Assembly (NCBI GenBank): GCA_964439215.1
Contig: CAYTNY010000058.1
Span: 1-13,698, forward strand
Reading direction: 5' to 3'
Source: CAYTNY01 sp964439215
Lineage (GTDB): Bacteria > Oederibacteriota > PGYV01 > CAYTNY01
DNA length: 13,698 bases
Numbering within the stretch: position 1 is the stretch's first letter; every line of letters starts with the position of its first letter. Shown here piece after piece: positions 6,231 to 12,816 of this stretch. Both the position numbers and the translations under genes were made by a program. Under the pieces are notes generated by a model that made no database searches, had not been told where the DNA came from, and worked only from the letters and a program-made list of their open reading frames with translations.

Positions 6231-6960
6231 AAAAATGTTTTTTTTATTATGCGTTCTTTTTGCCGCGGCAACAACTGTTTCACGGGCAGAGGTATATGAA
6301 GAAAATTATACGGTAAAAGGGATTCCCGGTGTTTACACCGGAAAAAAAGATGCAATAAAGGCAAGAATAAACTGTGTTGAATTTGACATTGAAAAATATG
6401 AGAGCGATGCAGGCTCGTATGAACTTTTTAAAGAGATAAAAGCCAAACTGCAAAAAGACGGAAAAAAACTTATAAAGAGCCGCGAGCTCAGGCGGTTTAC
6501 ATATATTATATCAGAGATAGCCAGCAGCAGAAAAGAGGATTACGGATATCTCTGTTTTGAAGGGGAGGGCGGCGCGGGCAGGCTTTATATTATAACGGGC
6601 GGCGGAGGAAAATCGGATCTTATAAGTATCCCTTTGCTGAAGGACATAAGCAATATTTCCCGGGAGTGCGCCGGTATGCTGGCAAAACCGCGGGGCGCGG
6701 AAAACCCTCTCTTTCTTGAACTTGTCGGAAAAGACGGCGATGCGGCGGTATCCGCCGAGATACTGGAAATACGCGGGGCGAGCAGGCGCGTGCTGGAAAA
6801 TTTTTATGAAAATGAGATTGAAAAGCGGGGCTGGAAGGTTTCCGAAAAACAGGAAGGCGGCGGCTGGGTTTTGTATACAATTGCGGGGCCGGCCCGGCTT
6901 TATTACCTGCGTATTTCGGAAAACGAAACGGACAGCTTTAGCGCCGTTATATTCGGATAA
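6211..6960 (+). CDS. Exported protein of unknown function in the tad operon
   Basis: 249 residues; ATG 6211 with GGGAGG at 6197-6202, overlapping the second tadE-like gene by 20 bases. The signal peptide (about 9-26) ends in VSRA before EVYEE. No known domain is recognised. Visible features: an N-terminal alpha/beta half; a Gly-rich strand-turn at 118-134 (GEGGAGRLYIITGGGGK); and in the last quarter RRVLENFYENEIEKRGWKV (192-210), a helix ending in the 'fY...l...GW.v' pattern that is common in small periplasmic or lipoprotein domains handling strand-rich folds. Gene order places it with pseudopilins and CpaB, so a periplasmic assembly role is a reasonable inference only. Confidence 0.7.
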   Translation: MLNFLNRKMFFLLCVLFAAATTVSRAEVYEENYTVKGIPGVYTGKKDAIKARINCVEFDIEKYESDAGSYELFKEIKAKLQKDGKKLIKSRELRRFTYIISEIASSRKEDYGYLCFEGEGGAGRLYIITGGGGKSDLISIPLLKDISNISRECAGMLAKPRGAENPLFLELVGKDGDAAVSAEILEIRGASRRVLENFYENEIEKRGWKVSEKQEGGGWVLYTIAGPARLYYLRISENETDSFSAVIFG

Positions 6961-6974
6961 AAAGGAGGCATATT

Positions 6975-7778
6975 TTGAAGGCAGAACGTAAATTGCTTGT
7001 GATTTCAGCCGCAGCAGGGCTGGCAGCGGCTTTTTTGGGTTATTACATATTAAGTGAAAAGGAGAAACAGCTTGTCGCGGAGTTGAGGCCCGCAAATGTT
7101 GTTGTGGCTGCCAAGTATATAGCGCCGAAGACCAGAATATCAAAGGATATGATACGCTATGAGAAAATTCCGGGGCGGTATATTACGAGGGCGCATACCG
7201 ATGATTATGAAAAGATACTGGGCAGGATAACAGCGGTTCCTTTTCTTAAGGGGGAGCCCGTGCTTACGAACAAGATAAGCGGCAATGAACAGGACCTGAA
7301 TGCCGCGATACCAACAGGTCTGAGGGCGCTGAGCGTGAAGGTGAATGAGGAAACAGGAGTGAGCAATATGATAAGCCCCGGGGATTATGTCGATGTGCTG
7401 CTGACTTTTCAGACCGAGAAAAACAAGAAAACTTTTACTGTTACGGCAACGGTGCTGCAGGCTGTCAGCGTTATTGCGGTGGGTTCAAGTTTTGTTGATG
7501 AAAAAAGGAAAACAACTTACAGCGCCGTGACGCTTGCGCTGACTCCGGAAGAGGCGGAGCTGCTTACTTTTGCCAAAAGCAAAGGGGAGATAAATCTGGC
7601 GCTGAGGCCGCTGGGCGACCGGAAAAAACAGAAAGTTAAGCTTGCCTCGTTTGAGCAGTTGTTTGAGCATATCAAACGGAATGAAAAAGGAGATTATGAA
7701 CTGCGGGAAGAATACTTCGCTGCTGAGATTGAAAAGGACAAGAACGAAAAATTTGAAATAAAAAAAAGGGAGGAGTAG
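6975..7778 (+). CDS. cpaB: Flp pilus assembly protein CpaB/RcpC
   Basis: 267 residues, with TTG 6975 as start; AAAGGAGG (6961-6968) is correctly placed and there is no ATG nearby. One N-terminal transmembrane helix (about 7-26), then a SAF domain (about 41-101: NVVVAAKYIAPKTRISKDMI ... LGRITAVPFLKGEPVL), then the RcpC/CpaB domain (about 114-225: GLRALSVKV...VSNMISPGDYVDVL). A Lys/Glu-rich tail follows. The family sits in the periplasm, anchored in the inner membrane, and works with the secretin in Tad pilus assembly. The ribosome site of the next gene lies inside its last codons. Confidence 0.9.
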   Translation: MKAERKLLVISAAAGLAAAFLGYYILSEKEKQLVAELRPANVVVAAKYIAPKTRISKDMIRYEKIPGRYITRAHTDDYEKILGRITAVPFLKGEPVLTNKISGNEQDLNAAIPTGLRALSVKVNEETGVSNMISPGDYVDVLLTFQTEKNKKTFTVTATVLQAVSVIAVGSSFVDEKRKTTYSAVTLALTPEEAELLTFAKSKGEINLALRPLGDRKKQKVKLASFEQLFEHIKRNEKGDYELREEYFAAEIEKDKNEKFEIKKREE

Positions 7779-7779
7779 T

Positions 7780-8664
7780 ATGAAAAAGACTGTGTTTTGT
7801 GTTTTGTGGTTTGCGATCTGCGTGCCGGGGATTTATGCGGTTACGGGAGCCGCTAATTTTATCAGACAGGGGGTGGGAGCAGATGAGACAGCTAGAGGGA
7901 GTGCGGCGGTTGCTTCCGCAAGCGGTGTTTTTGCCATGTACTGGAACCCTGCAGGTATTACCAGGATGGGAGTGAGCAGTATGCAGGCAGGATTTATGTA
8001 TTCAATGGAAACCTATGACAGGGGCCGTTCTTTTGCGGGTTTTATAAATCATACGGAAAATTATGGTGTGTTCGGGGTTAATCTGAACGGCTACGGCGTG
8101 GGCGGCATTGAAATACTGGATGAATTCGGCGAGTTTCTGGAAAATGCGGCAAATACTGAAATGGCACTGGGGCTTTCCTACGCGAACAAGGCGGGCTATC
8201 AGCTGCGTTATGGAGCGACTGTTAAAGGGCATTATCAGGACCTGGTGGGTTACAGAGCCGTAGGGTACAGTCTTGACGCGGGTGTGATATTTCAGCCGAT
8301 GCTTGACAGGGAAATATATTTCGGGCTCATGCTGCAGAATATAATGGGAGATCTTTACTGGAACGGTTACAGTGAAAACATAACAGGTTTTTATAAGGCG
8401 GGTGTGAATGCGAATTTTTTTGAAGAAACAATAAAACTCAGCCTTGATGTTGTATTTGAAGAAGCTGTCGGCGGTGCCGTCGTGAATGCGGGCGCCGAGT
8501 TCTGTTTGTTTGATTATCTTTTTCTCAGGGGCGGTATGAATGGCTTGTGGCCTGCGGCGGGCGCGGGCTTTCAGTATGAAAATTACAAGCTGGATTATGC
8601 TTTTGTATATGATCAGTATAATCTGGGCGGGCAGCATCAGTTTTCCGTTGCCCTTATATGGTAA
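7780..8664 (+). CDS. PorV/UPF0164-like outer-membrane beta-barrel protein
   Basis: 294 residues, start one base after the CpaB stop, with GGAGGAG just upstream. A signal peptide (1-20, ending GIYA) precedes a protein made of alternating beta strands rich in Gly and aromatics, ending in FSVALIW with a terminal aromatic typical of barrels. Residues 27-62 carry the family hallmark: a conserved N-terminal loop followed by YWNPAG (54-59), as in PorV/PorQ and FadL-like 'WNPAGL' barrels. The usual 'GARPLGMGGA' stretch is modified (GADETARGSAAVASASG). PorV-type barrels work with secreted proteins at the outer membrane, for example in type IX secretion; here the gene lies between cpaB and the secretin gene. 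A structural partner of the Tad secretin is an inference. Confidence 0.75.
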   Translation: MKKTVFCVLWFAICVPGIYAVTGAANFIRQGVGADETARGSAAVASASGVFAMYWNPAGITRMGVSSMQAGFMYSMETYDRGRSFAGFINHTENYGVFGVNLNGYGVGGIEILDEFGEFLENAANTEMALGLSYANKAGYQLRYGATVKGHYQDLVGYRAVGYSLDAGVIFQPMLDREIYFGLMLQNIMGDLYWNGYSENITGFYKAGVNANFFEETIKLSLDVVFEEAVGGAVVNAGAEFCLFDYLFLRGGMNGLWPAAGAGFQYENYKLDYAFVYDQYNLGGQHQFSVALIW

Positions 8665-8670
8665 TAAAAA

Positions 8671-9681
8671 ATGAAGAAAATGTTTTGTGTGTTTGTTTTT
8701 GTTATGATCTGCGGTATTGTTTTTGCCGCACCGTCGCGGATAACCCTGAAAAAAGGCGGATCCAGAGTTTTGAAGTTTGAAAACGTGCAGAAAATAGAAA
8801 TAGCAAATAAAAGTGTCATACATGCGGTTATACTTTCAACAGAACAGGTTATTGTTGAGGGGAAAAAAGAAGGGACCGCGGCTTTAAAAGTATATGGGAA
8901 AAACAATTATCAGGATGAGGTTCTTGTTAAAGTGAAAGAGCCTAAAAGTATAGAAAAAATGATAGAAATCGATGTTCAGATGCTGGAGATAGTGGAAGGC
9001 AGCGGGCTGAATTTCGGAGTTGACTGGCCCACGCTTTTGGGCGGGGATAATTCTTCTGTCGGCTCCGGCGGCGGAGCGCCTGTCTCCCCGCTTCAGCTGC
9101 AGGAACAGAATCCGCCGCTGCAGGCCATAGGCGTGTTTGAACGAGGCCCCATGAATGTTTTTGTGGATTTTCTTGTGAACGCAAATTATGCAAAACTTCT
9201 TGCAAAACCCAAACTTTTAACGGAAAACGGTGAAAAAGCGGCATTTCTTTCGGGCGGTGAAATACCTATCGCGACAACAGGAAATACGGGTGAAACGCAA
9301 ATAGAGTGGAAATCTTACGGAGTGGCCCTTTCAATAAAACCCGTTATTAAAAAATCCGGAAATATAAGGGCTTCGCTTAAAGCGGAGGTCAGCAATCTTG
9401 ATTATGGAAACGCGGTGGTGCTCAGTGCGGGCGGAGGAGTAATGCCCGCGGTAAAGACCCGCTGGGCGGAAACAACCATAACCGTGCCGGAAAATGACAC
9501 AATAATAATAGCGGGCCTGATTCAGAATGAGGACGCCAAGGTAACCACGGGAGTGCCTGTTCTTTCTGATATACCGCTTCTGGGCGAACTTTTTAAAAAT
9601 ACCCGCGTGGAAAAAAGAACTACTGAACTTGTTATCTTTGTTACTCCGCGGATTATAAATGTAGGGGAGCTGCACGATTGA
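8671..9681 (+). CDS. cpaC: Tad secretin (CpaC/RcpA-like), short form
   Basis: 336 residues. Signal peptide 1-19 (GIVFA before APSR). Residues 21-90 are the pilus-assembly N-terminal domain (PF13629 type: PSRITLKKGGSRVLKFENVQ ... VIVEGKKEGTAALKVYG). Residues 95-330 are the secretin domain, with AKLLAKPKLLTENGEKAAFL (174-193), FLSGGEIPI (192-200) and the highly conserved VPVLSDIPLLGELFKNT (296-311) followed by ...ELVIFVTPRII. It forms the outer-membrane ring through which the pilus exits. It is shorter than typical CpaC/RcpA (about 450-500) and I see no BON domain between the two regions. No clear Shine-Dalgarno precedes ATG 8671, so translation may depend on the upstream gene (6-base gap). Confidence 0.9.
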   Translation: MKKMFCVFVFVMICGIVFAAPSRITLKKGGSRVLKFENVQKIEIANKSVIHAVILSTEQVIVEGKKEGTAALKVYGKNNYQDEVLVKVKEPKSIEKMIEIDVQMLEIVEGSGLNFGVDWPTLLGGDNSSVGSGGGAPVSPLQLQEQNPPLQAIGVFERGPMNVFVDFLVNANYAKLLAKPKLLTENGEKAAFLSGGEIPIATTGNTGETQIEWKSYGVALSIKPVIKKSGNIRASLKAEVSNLDYGNAVVLSAGGGVMPAVKTRWAETTITVPENDTIIIAGLIQNEDAKVTTGVPVLSDIPLLGELFKNTRVEKRTTELVIFVTPRIINVGELHD

Positions 9682-11615
9682 AGCATTTAATTTCTCTTGT
9701 TTCCGCAAAAGGAAAAACAGGAAAAACTGTTCTGGGTATGCGGATGGCAGCGGCGCTGAGCAGGAATTATAAAACCGTATTTATTGAATGCGGTGATCTT
9801 GTTTATGACGCGGCTGCATACAGCGCTCAGGATAGAGATTTTAAATTTGACAGCAAACGCAAAATGCAGGATTTTTTGGAGGGAAAAACCGGATGTTTTT
9901 ACTGCTGCACAGAGGAAAAAAACATAAAAGAATGCATAGAATACTGGGAGAAAAAGACTGACATTATAATACTGGAGCCCGGAGCAGGAATAAAGGACTT
10001 AGTTACCGAAGTGTCGGACAGTATAGGCATTGTTATGAGGCTCAACAGAAATACGGGTGTGAATTTAAAGGCGGTTCTAGAGCACATGAGAAAAGAGGAT
10101 TATCCTTCTTCAATGACAGGGCTTATTATTAATTATTTTGATGAAAATTTTCTGCCTGAAAAAGATGTAAGAGAAACATACGGAAATATTAATATATGGG
10201 GATTTGTGAAAAAAGAAAAAAACCTTGATCTTGAGGAATTTCCCGGGACAGCTGTTTCAAAGGCAGAAGAAAAGATTTTTGAGGATATCGGCGCTGAAGC
10301 GCTGCGCAGGGCATCCACAGGGCGTTTTTATACTATGGAAAAAAGAAAGAACGAAGAAGCAGCGGAAAATGTTGCTGAAGAAAAAGAGAAAACATTTTTT
10401 GCGGGAAAAGCCGAAAAAGACCGGCAAAACAGGGAGATGAAAAAAAAGATACGCGAGAAACTCTATGAAGAAATGGATGTCAGGCGTCTGGAAAAGGACG
10501 CAATGTCGCATCCGGAAAAAAAAGCGGAAATATTCAGTGAAATAAAGAGAAAAATACAGATTATACTGGACCGGGAATGCGGCGGTATAACAGATAAAGC
10601 CGCAAGGCAGATGATTGTTTCTGAGGTATATTATGAAACAGCGGGCCTTGGCGCGATAGAGTCATTTTTATCGGATCCTGAAATAACAGAAATAATGGTA
10701 AACAATCACGAAGAAATATATATTGAAAAAAAAGGGAAACTCATCAAGGCGGAGAAAACATTCACGGACAACAGCGCTGTTATCAGGGCCATAGAAAGAA
10801 TAGTCATGCCTCTGGGGCGGCGTATAGACGAGAGTATGCCTTATGTGGACGCCAGGCTTCCTGACGGGTCAAGGGTAAATGCGATTATTCCGCCTTTAGC
10901 GCTTGACGGCCCGGTTGTTACGATAAGAAAGTTCTCGGACAAGAAACTCTCTATAAACGATCTGATAGAGTTCGGGAGCATAACAAAAGAGAGCGGCCAA
11001 TATCTGGCAGAAGCGGTTGAAAATAAAAAAAATATAATTATTTCAGGAGGGACGGGTTCGGGGAAGACAACCCTTCTTAATATCGCGTCTTCATTTATTC
11101 CCGCGGATGAAAGGATAGTTACTATTGAAGATTCCGCTGAACTGCGTTTGACGCAGGAACATGTTGTGAGGCTTGAATCCAGGCCGCCGAATATAGAAGG
11201 CAGGGGCGAAGTGAATATACGAGATCTCGTCAAAAACGCGCTGCGTATGAGGCCGGACAGGATTGTGGTGGGCGAGTGCAGGGGCGGGGAGACGCTGGAT
11301 ATGCTTCAGGCAATGAATACGGGCCACGAAGGCTCAATGACCACGGTCCACGCGAACTCGCCGAGGGACGCACTCTCAAGGATAGAGGTAATGGTGCTTC
11401 TCGCGGGCATTGACCTGCCCCTGCGGGCAATAAGGGAGCAGATAAGAAGCGCGGTTGACATTATCGTCCAGCAGTCAAGAATGAAAGACGGCTCGCGCAA
11501 GGTAACGCACATAGCTGAAATCACGGGTATGGAAGGCGACACAATCCTTATGCACAATGTCTTTGAACGCAAAAAAACCCCCGAAGGAATTACAGGGGAA
11601 CTGCAAAAAATCTAA
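9678..11615 (+). CDS. CpaE/TadZ-CpaF/TadA fusion: MinD-like domain fused to the secretion ATPase
   Basis: 645 residues from TTG 9678, overlapping the secretin stop (TTGA) with AGGGGAG upstream. Residues 1 to about 215 are a MinD/ParA-like fold: P-loop LVSAKGKTGKTVLG (Lys11, Lys16, Thr17; the second Gly of the usual KGGxGKT is Lys13), FIECGD (about 35-40) and IIILEPGAG at the Walker B-like strand with Glu instead of Asp. This matches CpaE/TadZ, which localises the Tad machine, but without CpaE's N-terminal receiver-like domain. A charged Lys/Glu linker (about 215-260) joins it to a complete CpaF/TadA ATPase (about 255-645): IREKLYEEMD, LSDPEITEIMVNN, DARLPDGSRVNAIIPPL, Walker A GGTGSGKTT (457-465), Asp box IEDSAE (483-488), Walker B region RPDRIVVGECRGGE (525-538) and His box GHEGSMTTVHANS (549-560). 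All CpaF motifs are intact. Last gene of the operon. Confidence 0.9.
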   Translation: MKHLISLVSAKGKTGKTVLGMRMAAALSRNYKTVFIECGDLVYDAAAYSAQDRDFKFDSKRKMQDFLEGKTGCFYCCTEEKNIKECIEYWEKKTDIIILEPGAGIKDLVTEVSDSIGIVMRLNRNTGVNLKAVLEHMRKEDYPSSMTGLIINYFDENFLPEKDVRETYGNINIWGFVKKEKNLDLEEFPGTAVSKAEEKIFEDIGAEALRRASTGRFYTMEKRKNEEAAENVAEEKEKTFFAGKAEKDRQNREMKKKIREKLYEEMDVRRLEKDAMSHPEKKAEIFSEIKRKIQIILDRECGGITDKAARQMIVSEVYYETAGLGAIESFLSDPEITEIMVNNHEEIYIEKKGKLIKAEKTFTDNSAVIRAIERIVMPLGRRIDESMPYVDARLPDGSRVNAIIPPLALDGPVVTIRKFSDKKLSINDLIEFGSITKESGQYLAEAVENKKNIIISGGTGSGKTTLLNIASSFIPADERIVTIEDSAELRLTQEHVVRLESRPPNIEGRGEVNIRDLVKNALRMRPDRIVVGECRGGETLDMLQAMNTGHEGSMTTVHANSPRDALSRIEVMVLLAGIDLPLRAIREQIRSAVDIIVQQSRMKDGSRKVTHIAEITGMEGDTILMHNVFERKKTPEGITGELQKI

Positions 11616-11646
11616 ATTTTGATAAGTATAGCTGCTTATAGATTAA

Positions 11647-11685
11647 TTGTCCAAAAAATGGTACCACGTACCATTTTTTGGACAA
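11647..11685. repeat. REP-like palindrome, upstream copy flanking the transposase gene
   Basis: Perfect 18-base arms (11647-11664, TTGTCCAAAAAATGGTAC, and its complement at 11668-11685) around a CAC loop, between the tad operon and the transposase gene. A near-identical copy lies after the transposase. Besides being a likely transposase recognition or REP element, the hairpin might terminate tad transcription, as no other terminator follows 11615. Confidence 0.8.
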
Positions 11686-11706
11686 AATAAAAAAGGAGGG
11701 GTATGT

Positions 11707-12570
11707 ATGGCTAGGGTGCCGAGGCTGGAGTTTGAGGGGGCGGTTTATCATGTGTTTACACGGGGGAATCAGAAACAGATTATATACAGGGATGATTATG
11801 ACAGGAAAAAGTTCTTGGCAATATTGCGGAAAGCTAAAGAAAAATACGATTTTTTGCTTTATGCGTATGTGTTAATGCCGAATCATTTTCATTTTGTTAT
11901 TGAAACAAAAAGCGTGAAACTTTCTGTTGTAATGCACTGGATCAAACTTAAGTATACAAAGTATTTTGCGAGAAAGTATAAATACACGGGGCATCTTTTT
12001 CAGAATCCTTATAAATGTCTTATTGTTGAGAAGGAAAGTTATTTTACGCAGGTGATTAAGTACGTTCATCTTAACCCTGCAAGAGCCGGTTTGGAAGATG
12101 ATTTGAGGCGTTATGCCTGGAGCAGTCATATTGAATATTTAAGAAAAAGCAATGGCGGCATAGCCGATAAAGAATATCTTTATCTTATGCTTGATGAAGA
12201 AATTAAAAATTCTATAAGGCGGTATGTTGCTTATATGGATGAAGAATTTACAGATGAGAAAGAAATTGCGGATGTGATAATGAAAAACGGACATTTTCTG
12301 GGCGAAATAAAATATGTCAGAGAGAATCAAAATAAAATGTATTCTGTTTTAAATGTGAGGGATATTAAAAAAATGAAAGAAGAGGAGAAATGTCTAAAGG
12401 CTTTGAAAAAAATAAAAAAATTGTCAGATTCTTATTCCGGCCCGGCGAAAAGAGATATGATAATTGCAATGCTGTGTACTCATTATGAAATGAGTCCAAA
12501 GGTTGTTGCGAAATGTATGAACTGTAATGTATGGGTTGTATATAAGGTTTTAAAACGAAAAAAAATATAA
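11707..12570 (+). CDS. REP-associated (IS200-like, Y1/HUH) transposase
   Basis: 287 residues. ATG 11707 is chosen because AGGAGG (11694-11699) precedes it and the product begins MARVPRLEFEGAVYHVFTRG, the standard start of this family; the frame is open upstream through the palindrome. HUH motif MPNHFHFVIE (His60, His62) and catalytic-type tyrosine Tyr119 in KYVHLNPARAGL identify a Y1 single-strand transposase of the RAYT (TnpA-REP) group. A C-terminal region of about 70 residues (RDMIIAMLCTHYEMSP ... VYKVLKRKK) looks like a DnaA-type helix-turn-helix, as found in long RAYTs. The enzyme would nick and join single-stranded DNA at the flanking palindromes. All key residues are present, so it appears intact. 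Confidence 0.9.
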   Translation: MARVPRLEFEGAVYHVFTRGNQKQIIYRDDYDRKKFLAILRKAKEKYDFLLYAYVLMPNHFHFVIETKSVKLSVVMHWIKLKYTKYFARKYKYTGHLFQNPYKCLIVEKESYFTQVIKYVHLNPARAGLEDDLRRYAWSSHIEYLRKSNGGIADKEYLYLMLDEEIKNSIRRYVAYMDEEFTDEKEIADVIMKNGHFLGEIKYVRENQNKMYSVLNVRDIKKMKEEEKCLKALKKIKKLSDSYSGPAKRDMIIAMLCTHYEMSPKVVAKCMNCNVWVVYKVLKRKKI

Positions 12571-12611
12571 ACCGACCGGGATACTTAGTAAAAAATCTGT
12601 TTAAAAGAAAA

Positions 12612-12645
12612 TTGTCCAAAAAATTGTACCACGTACCATTTTTTG
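12612..12645. repeat. REP-like palindrome, downstream degenerate copy
   Basis: Same element as at 11647-11685 in the same orientation: the left arm differs by one base (AATTGTAC for AATGGTAC), the CAC loop and the GTACCATTTTTTG part of the right arm are identical, and homology ends at 12645 where GGACAA should continue. It lies 42 bases after the transposase stop. Confidence 0.75.
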
Positions 12646-12769
12646 TTAACAGTATATGCGATAAAGTATCTTATAAGCGATTGAAGGGAAAAAACAAGAC
12701 TGTTTTGGTTAAAAGAAGAAAAAATACTTCATCTGCGGCTGTCTGCTGAGGGAAAATCATTTAAAATTA

Positions 12770-12805
12770 AAAAAAGCCCCGGCTTTTATAAGCCGGGGCT
12801 TTTTT
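12770..12805. terminator. Bidirectional intrinsic terminator
   Basis: Perfect 16-base arms (12770-12785, AAAAAAGCCCCGGCTT, and its complement 12790-12805) around TTAT: a strong GC stem with an A-tract on one side and a T-tract on the other. It lies 11 bases beyond the stop codon of the minus-strand secreted protein and also closes transcription coming from the transposase. Confidence 0.9.
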
Positions 12806-12816
12806 GTTATCGGGTT

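Noticed and set aside
8002..8823. 273-codon minus-strand open frame under the barrel and secretin genes
   Set aside because: Runs antisense across two well-supported genes; no ribosome site and implausible composition.
11647..11706. Transposase start at TTG 11647
   Set aside because: The first 20 codons are the palindrome; the family-typical N-terminus and ribosome site place the start at 11707.
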